From Otis tarda (Eukaryota; Chordata; Aves; Otidiformes; Otididae), in assembly GCA_026413225.1 (NCBI GenBank), contig CM048552.1, forward strand, positions 59,845,001-59,909,000: a stretch of DNA of 64,000 nt. Direction: 5' to 3'. Positions 1 through 12,600 of this stretch are shown here, piece by piece. The notes under the pieces are model-generated. The model saw nothing but the letters and a program-made list of their open reading frames with translations, ran no database searches and was not told where the DNA came from. The stretch's first letter is position 1, and each line of letters opens with the position of its first letter. The position numbers and the translations under genes are program-made.

Positions 1-2338
1 CTCTTTAAAAACACTCCAATATTTCTAAGCAAAAACACCCAAATTGGTCCCTATCTCTATACAGATAAAAATCACACATCTTGGCCAGTGCTATTCCATC
101 CGTGCTGACATCGCACGGTGTCTGGAGCAATGCTGTGGAGAGAGAATGAGTTGCCTGTAAATCTTAACAGCTCAGGAGCCAGTTAAACCCACTCAACATT
201 TGCTGGTTTTAAAGTTTGGAGGTCTGTGTCTGTGCCTTGCACTGCTGCCATAATGGGCACGGTCTCCAGCTGTGGTCTGGTGTTTCCCCAAATAATTTGG
301 TGTCTGAGTGGGAAAGTGTCTAAGCAGCAGCTGCTTCTCTGGTTTAATCTCACAGAAAATAAATGAGAGGACAGGTTGGGCCGGTCTCTTGCCAGCTTTT
401 CTGCCAGATGTGAGGAGCTCGGGAAAAGCAGGGCCCACACTCTGTTGGCTCTGCCAAAACCTAGGGGTGAGCCTAGCAAGGAACCATCCTCCTCCGCACC
501 TGGACTTTCGAGTTCAGCCCTGGAGAGGAGGACAAGCCACGGTGAGGACCCTTAACATAGTTTTTATTTCCTGATTCTTTGTCCCATCACTTTAAGGATA
601 GATGGGTGATGGGTCTCTGCCAGCACTCATATAGAAGGCATGTGCTTGCCCGTATTCAGGAAGAGATTGCCTTTTAGCATCGCACTCCAGGCTGAATTAC
701 CAGTTTCTGTAGGAGTGTGCTGAGAAGATAGACCCTAATGTACTCATGAAGTATTTCTAAAATTCGTAATGGTTTAACCCCTGCAAATGTTTGGGTTTAA
801 TCTATGGTTTAATTTTGAAATACACAGTTTTTGCTGTTGTTTGCACTTTCAGCCCCTAAGGAGAAGTTCACAGAGGCTACAAGCTCTTGTAGAAGTGTGG
901 GTTCCTCAGTGACTGGTTGAGTTGCTCTGTGTTTCACCTCCAGGCCCTCCTGGGCAGCTGCTTATCTCCAGACTCCCCTGTGGAGCAAGCCAGATTGTTA
1001 GCCTGAAAAGGAAAGCTGGTTATGAACCCAGAGAGATGAAATCAGCTGGGCTAAAGCTGGCTTTGCTCTGCAGAACCCCTTCCGTGCGGCATTGCATGGA
1101 AAACAATAAAACAATAGTCTAATGGTTATAAACTTGCATGAGGATTTGTACATCTAAACATGACATTCAGCAAAACTGCAAGCACAGGTGCCTTTTATTC
1201 CTATTCTAACCAAGCCCTGATGACATAAAGTATTAAACAAACCCAATGCTCAAGCACAGACATACACATTAAGGCAGATTTGGCTTGTATCATCTCAGCT
1301 TGATTCTTCTTCTATTGACATGAGTTTAGAAATGGGATAATGCGACTGGCTCGTGCCAGTATGTGAAATGAGATCTGGCCCTCCACATCCATCTTCAAAG
1401 ATAGCGGCAGCGGTTGCTGGAGGGTCATATTTTTTAATCAAGCCAGCAGATGGCATTCGTACACTTCAGGCTTCCCTGCTCCACACCTTTTGCAGCAACG
1501 CAATGTTTTCCCTTTATTAGGGGAGCCCGAATCCCACACACGAGAATATCTCCCAAACTTTGTTTTTATAAGGGTGGAAGTATTTCTTGTACACTGTCCA
1601 ACCTCTGATAAATTACTGGGCTGGGAGGATTAGATATATTATCCCAGAGATTAAAATTTCAATTAGATCTCACAGAAATAAACTACTACTTACAATCTGT
1701 CATTTCCAAAACACTTTGATGAAAGTTGGGAGGTTTCCAAGCAGCTGCTGTCTCTTACTCTTTCATACGACCTTTTCAAATCCATTTAATTATTCTGAGT
1801 TCTTTGGATTGAGCAGAGCATACACATTATCTAGAAACCGAAAGATTTTACAAATGGAATAATTGCTTCATTTATTGAGTATTTCCACAGCCAGTTTGCT
1901 CAGAGGAAAACAGCACAAAGGTGCATTAAAGTAGTTTTTTCAAGAGTGAATGCGAGACCAGAAAAGACACTACTATGTTGCCAGTTTTTCAAGGTTCACA
2001 GAAAATAGTAGGAAATAGCTAAGGTTTGACCATCCAGCTCATTTCAGCTTGCATAGCAATAAATCCCAACAGGAAGAATGAAGTATTAAAATAATTCTGA
2101 CGTGACGAGGAATTGCTTTTGAGGTACGTACTTGAAAGCAAAATGACTGATGAGCCTCACAGAAACCAACCAAACGAATAGCAAAGGCCAAACTGAGGAT
2201 TTGAAGGACTTGTAAATGAACTATGAGCATGCATGTATTTCTGTCTTCTGTACACCATCTAAAGGACACGGTAACGGGAGAAACCTAAATTATTGTTGGA
2301 CCTAAATTATTCCTGATGTCTTTGGGAGTTATGATTAT

Positions 2339-2371
2339 ATTAACTTTAGTGAGTTTTATTAACTTTAGTGA
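2339..2371 (+). repeat. Short direct repeat with 19-bp period
   Basis: ATTAACTTTAGTGA occurs at 2339-2352 and again at 2358-2371, separated by GTTTT. A local slippage product with no further meaning visible. Confidence 0.75.
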
Positions 2372-4801
2372 TTAGACTTTGTGTGATCACAGCTCAGAGA
2401 GTCAGACTGGAGGAAAAGGAAAGCTCCCTCAAACTTCCAGAAGCTGTGTATTGGTAAAGCCAGTATTACTGTAAAAGCTTTAAGTGGAAAACCTGTGACA
2501 GAAATGAAACTGAATGCTGCAATACTTGTGTATATAGCTAGATGGCTGCAATGACACACTAAGAATGTCCAGATTTGCTAATTCAATGCGGATTCTACTT
2601 TTGTTTTATATTTTGCTTCATTTAAAACAATAATTTCTGTCTTCATTTTCTTGACATTTTTATTATGTACAAACTCTGTCTACTTTTGTCATCTTATTCT
2701 TATAAATAAAGTTTATCAGCTTTAAGATTTGCATCAAATTATTTTGAGCAATGACAATTTTAAGCTGAGGCTGTATTTTATTTTTAAGTAAAATGTTCAG
2801 TCTTATTTCCTCTACATAGCTGCTTCTTCAAGTACAGAAATAAAGAGAGATTTAAAAAAAATAGGATAATTATTTAGAAAATTGTATTTTTTAAAATAAA
2901 TTTTCTGGCAGGCAAGCTGGTTTTACCATCATTTTACAGAATGTTATCTTAGGAACTCTTGCATTACCTTTAGGTGGTAAATTAGCACAAAGGAAAACTT
3001 AACAAAAGATGAGACAAGCGTTGGCGGGTGTGGGAGGGGGAACGCATCTTAGTAGCTTACACAGGCATTTCAGAACTTTTAGGGGGGTTCTGTGAGTGTG
3101 TTAGTTTAAAAGATTAAAGTTTGCAATCTGCACTGAGAGGAGGGTTCTTGCTAAAGTCTGTATACCAAAGCTGGCTGTGAATTGAAGAACTGTTGTAATT
3201 AGATTACTGTAAATACAATAAGAAACTCACTCCTGGTGGTCTGGGGAGGGGTGTCACAGGGCACTGGAGAATTGTCTTGGCAGGATTTGGGACAGTTTGA
3301 CTGAAAGCAGAGAACACAATCTCAAAATCCTTTTAATCTTCCCCCTCCCCTCCAGTTCTTTGGGGATTTGTTTGTCATTAAGTAACAGTCAAAAGATTAA
3401 GGAAGTATAAAATGACATTAAAGCTCATGCTCACAAGTATTCCTATAAAATTATCGGTGCCAGTGTAGTCTTCAGCAGGGATCGCTTCTGCCAAGACTTT
3501 CTAGAGCCAGGCAGAATTAAAGAAAAGAGGCAAGCAGGCACAAAAGCAAACCCTGCGAAAGTGGGCTGGAATACCGCTTTTCTGCTAGCGCTTCGAACCC
3601 GCGGTCTTCCAAAGCGCGACGGCTGTTGCTATGTGTCTGGGCTCAACAAGCTTAAACTTTGCATGGCCCATGCTAAACTAATTTGAGTCAATTTGTCTAC
3701 ATCATTTCAACAATCGTTCTGTGCATTTTGAATCGTACATACAACACTGCATGATAAAGGCCCACCGAGCAGATGCCGACTGCTCATTCTGCCGTGGTCT
3801 AGCTGTTGCTAGTTCTTCACCATGGTTTCTCCATATCCTAGTGACAATGTTAGTTTTTCGATGGTGAGGTTAAGTCTGTGCCTGGCTAGTTAAGACTTTT
3901 CTTTACAGAGGACAGCTCCTATAACAACTGCCAGCTCTAAACATGACCTTTAAAAATGAAATGAGGGAGTGTTAACTGGAGTATTTTTTTTTTTTTAATC
4001 TCCCAAGGGAGTTCAAAGGAATACAAGGAGATTTTGCAAGTAAAGTTTTAAGCCAGCACAAGAAAGAGACAGCAGTATCAGAAGCTCTTATTGCAAGAAA
4101 GCTGATCTAACTTGCTTACAATTAAACAGTTTCAGTGTACTGGGCTTTGACTCATTTGTAAACATGCACTTTGTAAGACAGTTTTATTTTTGAAATTGAA
4201 ATCAAACAAGAATGAAGAATTAAAGCAGCTCTGCTCTGAGCCTAGGTAATGTAAGAGGGCTGATCTGCAGCTGGTGCAAATCAGTATAGCTGCAGAGGGA
4301 ATTAGCTGCGTTATCCCATTTTCTACCAGCTAAGGATTTAGTCTCTGAGTGGAGCGTCATGTTTGGAAAACTCCAGTATTTCATGAGTAAATGAGCAAGA
4401 CAGAGCAGTAAAAAATATATCACAGTCTCATGTATGGTAAATCCCTGCAAGAGGCATTAACATCCATGTGTTCTGTAGGGAGAGAAAGCCTATAATTAAC
4501 ATTTTTATTATTCTGGGGTTGGCTTGATAGTTTCTGTGCAAGCCTCTGCTGAAAAAGGATTACCTGGTGAGTCTTGCCAGTTTGGAGCCCTGTATAACTC
4601 CAGGGACAGGCTGGCTGTTTTTCTCTCACCAACAAACCATTCAGGATTTTTTGCTAGACCCACTAAACATGGCAGCTGTTTCCCCATAGCAAACTTTGAG
4701 ATAACTTTCAGTTTTGACTGTGTTTCCAGAATAATATAACTCTGCCCAAATTGCCAAAACTTTAGTTGGGATTAAACCTTAGTGTTTCAGTTGATTCCAC
4801 A

Positions 4802-4826
4802 CCCCCCCCCCGCCTTTTTTTTTTTT
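4802..4826. repeat. C-run followed by T-run
   Basis: Ten C, G, two C, then twelve T. A homopyrimidine low-complexity tract. Confidence 0.85.
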
Positions 4827-7800
4827 CCTTTTAAACCTAAAACATTTAGGACACCCCCTCAGTGTTAGCCAAAATTTTATTTTCATGAAAAAGAAACAAA
4901 GATACATTGCCGAAGGAGTCACTTTCCCCCTCTCACACAAAAATATTAATGCAAATATTTCAGTTAGGTCCAGGTTTTGGGAGATGTTTCAATGCAGAGG
5001 CTTTTTTTCTTTTTTTAGCGTTTTCTCTCCAGTTGATAAAACCAGAGAGATGGGAAACACGGGCAGCTCTGCTTACTGTTACTCAGTGGGTCTTTTTAAA
5101 ATTGACATCCTCCAGACATGTGCTCATCGCACTCTGATTTGAAATTTAGGGCTCAAAATAAAGTTCAGTACTTTATTCAAACTCAAGTGAACTGTGCTAC
5201 ACTCTGGCAGCCTCTGAGGATCTGGCAGGCCTGCAACCCTTCAAAATGTGGAGGGTGTGGCAGGAGCTTGCAGAGTAAATCGTGGCTGTTCTAGTGCAAA
5301 GATATTTTAAAAACCTCTATTTTTGGGCAAGTTGAGCATGGCGAAGGTGCACGTGAAGACCTGAGCCAGTCCTTCCTGCAGTGCTACAGCTAATAAAGAT
5401 GTAGCAGAGGGCTGAGAGTTAGAAAAGGTGGCTCTGAGTCTGGACTTCCTGCTGATGGTGGTGCTGTAGGAGTGCTACGGCTTTATGGTTGTTCCTGAAT
5501 TTTGGGGTAGGGATGGACACACTGAATGTAGGTGCTGGGTCGGAGAGCTGAGCTCTGCTACGAGATCCAAAGGAACAAAGTATCTGCCACTGACCATAGA
5601 GTCAGCCACTCGGATAAAAGCAAGCTGATTGCAGAAAGGTTTAGCAAGAGGCTTTGAAAAGCAATATCAGGAATAAATCTGAATCTAAACAACTTGAGTT
5701 TATAAGATAAATTTGGGAGATGGTGAGTGCCCAAAGCTAGAAAAGGAGCTGGATACTGCAACAACCGTTGGACACCTCAACCCTAAATGCCATCTGCAGC
5801 TCTGGCCTGAGTCTTGACTCCCTTTATAAAGCCTCTGGGAGTCACAAAAAAAGGGGGACGTGCTTACATTTTTCAGCAGGGTAACTGAAGTGAGAAAGCT
5901 GTGTTAAATCCCACCCTCTCCTGGGCATGGGTGCCATGACAAGTTCAACTGGTCTCATGGTAGAGCAGTATTACCCATGCTCCTGAGGCCACTTCTGTCC
6001 CCTTGTGTAAGATGCGGTTCAGCACTGCCAGAACAAGTCTCCATGCAGCCAGGTATTCTCCTAAAACAGGTGCTTTTCTTTCAAAATATTACTTAATAAA
6101 CAAAACACTTCTCAATAAGCACTCCGTTTCAGAAAACTGATACTCCTGGAGTCAGTAGAGATGTCCATGTCAATAATCAGAAAAGTCTTCTGAGCAACCT
6201 TCCCCTCCAAGAACTACCTGGTCCTCATTTTTACTTTGTAACGCTCATTCCACCAGCTCGATTTCTCAGACAGTAGACACACAGAGAGGAGAGCAAAAGT
6301 AGATTAACATAGCAGGAGTTCTTCATTAATTATTAACCCACAAATTTTGCAAAGTCCATAAAACTTCTCAAGGAAAAGGTGTCTTGTCTTCAATGCTTTG
6401 CTGGGAGCCTGCAGGACCCAACTCATTCAGTCCCCGATTTACCCCTTCTCATGTGGGAGCAGTCGCAAACGTCAGGATGGAAAAAGCAAAAATTTGCCAG
6501 ACTTTTCTCAGCGATGGAAGAGATCCCTGTAGGGAGCCATGGGCCGCCAAAGCCGGTCTCAAACAGCACTTTGTTCAGGCGGCTCTGGAGAGAACAGCCC
6601 TGTGAGAGTGCCAGGGCAGCGCTGGCCTTGCTCTCTGCTCTGGGCATCAGCCTCGTCGGCAGGCTGGGAATACAAAATATGGCAGGGCAAATCTATAAAA
6701 GTAAGGGGGTAAGAGTGGACAAGGTTAAAGGCACAGGTTTTTTGCTCTTAGTTTCCAAATAGAGATGCAGCTGATGGAGAGACCTAAAAGACTTTTCAAA
6801 CTTTTTATGCGGACATGATGAGGGCACCCAGGGTTGGGTGACATATGGACACGAGGCTCCTCAACTTGGAAAGCAACCTGAGGGGAGACACAAGATCCCC
6901 AGGCCAAAATGCTTTGGATCTAGGGGAGCCCACCATAGCCACTGGAGCGGGGAGATCACACCTTGTACAAGGCACTGAGGTTTCTGCCATGAGCAAAGAT
7001 TTTGGCAGCGAGCCCCTCCTGTAGCCAGGCAAGGTTTAGCTTTATGCTGAAGTGCTTTTCTGCCAGTGTCACAGACAGCTTGCTGCAGGCCAGGCTGTCT
7101 CTTAGAAGGCGCAGGGAGCTCTGGAGCTGGGATGAGGGAAAGGGATTATGGCAGCCCTGAGTCTCCAAACCACAGCCACCTTACCTCAGGGCTGATGTGT
7201 GAGCACTGTTGTTGAGGTCCTGGTGAGGAAACTCTCCTGGCTGGGAGGACATCCATCCGTAGGGCATCTCACTGTCTGGAACAGGGTCAGGAGCCTCCTA
7301 GGAGCTCCTGGTGCAGGTCCTCGTGGGAGAGATGGTCCAGTGCCAAAAGAAAATGGGACATCAGCCCTTGGACCACAGTTCTTCGGAAGCATTGTCGTCA
7401 CAGGGGCAAATGGAGAGGGTTCCCCTCTCTGCCAGAAAATGAAAACATGATGAGCACCTATGAAAAGAGAATTTGTTTTCACAGCATATTGCTCTTCTAA
7501 ATGAAAACGCCCACTCTGAAACTCTCACAGAAATTTGGTTTTTTTCATCACAGTTGCTCACCTTACCCTACCTCATACCTTCACTGTGACCCCCACGATG
7601 AATGGGGACTTGTTGCCTGAGCAGTACCACTGTCTCCTCCACAGGAATTACCATGAGGAACAGATGGTGCTGTTTTGGGTAAATCGAGTTACCAGAGTCT
7701 GGTTTTATAAACAGTTTAACTGGTTGGTGCCGTGTACTTTATTTGTCATACAATGAGCGTAAAACCATGCAGTTCTTGCATAATAAGGCTAGAGTGCTAA

Positions 7801-9504
7801 AATCCTTAATATTTTTAAGATGCTTGGGCCAGGGCTAAATGTGATACTGTGCCTCATCTGGGGAGCAAAGCACGCCTAACTCTTCCCAAGACTTGCAGAG
7901 CAAATCTCTTGCACTGAAAATCCCAGACTAACCAAAGAATCACTGTTGCAGTTAGTGATGACCAAAACCAAGAAACCAAAGAAGGTGGGAGGCTCCAGCA
8001 AATCCTCCGTTTACTGCTGAGAGGATGAGGCAAGAGGGAGGAAGGGTGACGGTGCTTCGAGGCTGCTGGAAGGGAAAGGAAGAGTACTTTGCCCCAACCC
8101 CAAATGGTCAAAGCCAGGGGCTTCTACTGGCTATGCCTTGTCCTAGTGCAACAGTCTAAGTCAGTTTTTAGAAAAATTGTATTTGTGGAGTTTGAAATTC
8201 CCCTTGGCATTTCTTGCTCTCAGTGCTAAATTTTGGCTGTTCCCAACTGCTGGTCAGAGCATGTCCAGCACGGTACAGCAAATGTGTTTTCTGTGCTCCA
8301 TGCTGAGCACCAGCGCTGGTCTTATTAACGCACAAAACCCCTCCTATTTGAACTGTGTAAACTGCTTCTATCAGCTCCTTTCCGCTCTTTGTTCAAACAA
8401 ACAATGGCCTTTGGAAATTTATTTTAATGCTGCTGAGACTAAATTGTTATTTAATTTAACAAATGAATAATTCTCCCTTCCAAATCCCCTTTAGCTCCGC
8501 ATGTATATTGCTTAATAGCTTATCTGTACGCCTATCAAATTCTTGCTCCTCTGAAACAATACAGTGAGCAACCCTTTCCTTGTACAGCAGATTAGGAGAG
8601 AGAAAGGGGGATATGGCTCCTCTCTTCATTCCCATCTTTCCATACAGAGAAAGAACATACTTCGGTTTTCTATGGGCACATTTGCCAGATCTTTTGTCCA
8701 TGATATATCAAATTTGGAGCTGCCTCTGGGAAGACATTCATGGTAAGGAATGTAATACAGGAATCATATTTCCATCAATAACCTCTGCTGACAGAAGAAA
8801 TTATAAAGATATTTTGTATCACTCGACTTAAAAGTTACTCCGTTCCTTTTTTTGCTCGTTTTATTTATTCAGGATTCATACTGATGGGGATCAGTTAACC
8901 CTCTAAAGGTGCCCGTACTGCAGCCTTTCCATACCTGAGGAGCTACGTAGGGGAGCTGTAGAAGTCATTTTGCTCAGGACGACCTATTTTAGGAGCTAGG
9001 AGCTGACCTTGCCTCCTTCTACCACATTGCACCGCACTGCCCTCAGCCAGCGCTTTGGGTTTGCCCAGGGACCTGCCCTTCCTCCTGCAGGCGAAGAGCA
9101 GCCCTGGCAGCACAAGCTGAACATGAAAGCTGAGTGCTCAGCTCCCACAGAGAAAAGAAAAGCCACACACGCTGTCCCTGCAGCCCTCCCAAGTGCTATC
9201 AGGGCCCTCTCCTCAGGGAGCCATCGTGAGCAGCGTGCACGGGCAGACACCAGAGAGGTAGAGGAGCGAAGGGGTGCAGAGCACCCTCATGGGCATCAGA
9301 CCCCCTTGGCAGAGATGGGAACACATCATCTCAGCCTCTTTGCAAACTTGGGCATCACAGCATCACATTTCCAGGGCTTTTTCAAAGCCAGCAATGGCAC
9401 CTTCCCCTCACGTCACTATACTTACTGAAAGTAAAGGTCCTTTACTTTCATGATTTCTGCAATAAATTTCTTGATAGCTTTCTTCAGGAGTGAGCAGGAT
9501 AGCT

Positions 9505-9560
9505 TGTGTGTGTATATATATAAGTATATACATACACACACATATATACATATATTATTA
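9505..9560. repeat. TG/TA/CA microsatellite
   Basis: Alternating purine-pyrimidine tract made of TG, TA and CA dinucleotides with a few interruptions. Probably polymorphic. Confidence 0.85.
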
Positions 9561-12403
9561 TAGACACTGGGATTGTCAAAACCATGATTTTCACTTCAAA
9601 CTAGGAAGGTGCAGGCACACCATGGCAATGAGCGCTGTGAGCTGCTGGGCCATGCGGTCTTCTTTGCCATGGCATCATGACTGCATGTCACCAGCCCAGG
9701 AGCACTTATCTTCCCAGAGGACCAGCGCGGTTCTTCACCCTCCACTGCCACAACCGAGGTGGGCGCCCAGGCTGCAGTGAGGTTAACCTGCTCTCATCTA
9801 ACGAGGCCTGACCAGATGTCCACATAGACCACTCCATAGCCTTTGAGTGGGGCTCCTGTGGATGAAGGTAGGCAGGAGGGGATGTCAGTGCTGGTCCACC
9901 TGAATAATCTCTCTGCCTGCCTGGAGGGGGAAAAAAAAGGGGTTATTTGGAAATTACTAGGGTGAATAGAGGGGATGGGCAACCCAGTTCAGTATGGTGA
10001 AACCTGATTCCTTTGAATATGGAGTCTGCATGGCTGCCGTGGCTTCTCTTAGTGGTGGGTCAGGAATCCTGCATCTTCCCTGGCTTTACAAAAATTGCCT
10101 GTGAGATTGAGGGCAGTGAAAAGCAGCAGCTGGGCTGTTCTGAAGGTATTTCAGGTATTATTAGCCTTGAGAGTGTGAAAAGGTGTCTATGTGGGTCCAG
10201 AGATTGGGCAGCATTAGGGGAGCCTGCTGGGTACAGACAGCACTTCAACCACTGAATTACAGAGTTTTCTGTATCCTTTCTCTTTTGCCTTTCAAGCTTC
10301 TCTTCAGTCTCAGGCTGACTTCTGCATTCAGTCAGCCTCATTCCCCAAATCCTCAGCTCTACAGAAAACATTTTCCAAGGCTTCTGCCCTTTTTACTTTC
10401 TAATTTTAAAAAAGGACTTTCAAAATAATTAAATATTATGAAATAATGACCATGAAATAATATTAGAGGGTATACAGTAGATCTACTGTGTCAAATGATA
10501 AATAAACTGAAAACATCTAACTTTGAGAACAAACACCCCCATCACCCCCCCTTCACCCTGCAAAAGGCAGCCTTATAAACATTCTTGTATTTAGGTAAAA
10601 ATGTGAGGCCTAAGCAGTTAAAAGGCAATGTGCTCTAAAGCTTCCCTAATCTATTTTCCTCCAATTCTTTCAACCTCTAAGAAGCTTGTGGAGTTAGTTG
10701 CCGATTAACATTCAGGAAGATTGTACTCTGTCTCCAGTTCATTGCTCTCTTGTTGGCTTATTGTTATTCAGAGCCCATTTATTGTAGATGAGCCATTCAT
10801 TTTCCTCTAATTGGATGGGATTGGATTTCACTTTCATTGTTGGATGCATTGAAAACCCGGGAGGGGCTGCGGGGATCAGCCCAGGGCTGGGGAGATTTAA
10901 CTCAGCACAAAGTTTAGGTTGCAGCTGAAAGAAGCTGCAATTTTTTTTTTTTACATGCAAATGCCTCATGGCTAGATTTGCAAGGTCTCCCTGGTGATCC
11001 CAAGCACCTTATTGTGTAACTTATACTTTTGGTATTTTTATATAGTTCCTCACCAAAGCACTCATCAAATCAGGAAGATTTCTGAGTGTCAGAAACCCAG
11101 CAAGGGCTTTGCACCCATGTCCCTTCTGTCAGGACCCAACTGGCTTTCTGACTCCCTCGAACGTTTGGATTAAATCCTTTCACAGTGCCCAGATCCTGCA
11201 CTGTAATGTCCTCCCCTGCAAATCTGCTCAGATTAATTTGGGGTAATACAAGGTCCGCAAGCAGGAGGTAATTTGGAGGCTGCACTCTGCAGTTATTCGC
11301 ACGGCAAATTGCTCCAGCAGCTGCTGCATCCCCAGCTAAGGGCAAGCTGAAGGCTGAAGAGCCTGCCTGGCACTAAACCACAGCCCAGTTTTGCGGTAGA
11401 GACGCAAGCCTGGACCAAATCCGTCTCTCCCAGCCATCTCATAACTCACTCTAAAGTGCTGGCAGCGGAGCTAAAAATACACATGGGCACCCACGCGTGG
11501 GTGTGCGTGTCGCTCAGCTGGCGAGTCATCGTGCCGTGAGGGAGCCCCCTTCCCAGACAGAAACATGGGATGGCCATGATCATCGTGTGGGTGAGGGCGG
11601 CACGGTCACTCTGGGCTCCTTGGCTGCAGTATCTTGCACCTCACCAGAGAGCTCAGGGGCAGCAGAGAGGCAGAACAGCCCTCCTTGTTCCCCTGGAGAA
11701 ACACATCTGCTGAGAGCGGGTCTCTGGATTTAACTATCTGAATTAAAGGCAGTATTAAAATTAAACTCAGGGATTTTCAGATACCTGAAAAATAGGTATC
11801 TGACCCACTACAGGTTTCTCTGGGGTCAGTGGAGAGATGAGCACCCGTGGAGAATGAGTCATGCCTCCCAAGGTGGGTCCACTGGTGGGACAAGTTGCTC
11901 TCTGGAGCGGAGAAGCAAGGAGATGCCTACCTTAGATGCAGCCTTGAGCTCTATCACATCCCCTAAGCATCCCTAAACTCACCTCTAAACATCAGCCAGC
12001 AAGATAAAGCCAGGGGCCGTCTTTGTGGGAGAGAAGGTGGAGGGAGAGGAACAGGAGCAGGGAGGCAGTAGGGCAGTGTGTTTGAAGGGTTAACATCTGG
12101 CCTCCTGCAGATGTGTGTCTGATGGGGACCTGGGGGCTGGCTGCGATGGGGTATTTACATGGGAAATTCTCCAGGAAACTGAACACATGTACTGCAGCCT
12201 TTCCCTTGGAGAGGGCCCATTTTGCACCTCTCTGTTCTTCTAGGGCATGGATTTTCATTAAACATGCAGGAGCTTCACAGCTCTGACACCTTTACTGTGC
12301 TGACAGATACATTTTAAACTGGCCAGTACGTTTAAAAGCTACCAGAGGGAACACAGGGAAAGGAGGGAAACACATGTGTACCTAACACACAGTGATGGTG
12401 TGA

Positions 12404-12600
12404 TGTGGAAACTCTTTAGCAGGGCCTGTTGTGAAAGGACTAGGGGTAATGGTTCTAAAATAGAAAGAGGTAGATTCGGATTAGACATCAGGAAATTTTT
12501 TTTTACAATGAGGGTGGTGGAACAGTGGAACAGGTTATCCAGAGAGGCAGTGGATGCCACATCCCTGGAAACATTCAAGGCCAGGTTGGGCAGGGCAAAC
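12404..12600 (+). mobile_element. CR1 LINE fragment, 3' region without its terminus
   Basis: The sequence follows the avian CR1 3' UTR: actctttagcagggcctg, the block with agattcggattagacatc, gaggcagtggatgcc, then ccctggaaacattcaaggcc. The match ends near 12600, before the hairpin and octamer terminus, so both ends are missing. Boundaries are approximate. The open frame across it is a by-product of the repeat. Confidence 0.88.

Larger units (their letters stand above)
1..12403. other. Intergenic DNA, no gene recognised
   Basis: Mixed base composition, with a moderately GC-rich part at about 6.4-9.4 kb. Open frames are short, lack splice-flanked homology and show no familiar protein motif. The only structured features are the simple repeats listed separately and an enhancer-like AT-motif stretch near 10.74-10.85 kb. 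TMEM263, the expected neighbour on this side from mammalian gene order, was not found. Confidence 0.6.

Noticed and set aside
3589-3640. tRNA-like GGTTCGAAGCG with a loose A-box upstream on the minus strand
   Set aside because: Acceptor arms do not pair and the A-box match is partial; at best a remnant, not a tRNA.
9009-9428. Plus-strand open frame of 139 codons in GC-rich intergenic DNA
   Set aside because: No motif and competing frames on the other strand; composition explains it.
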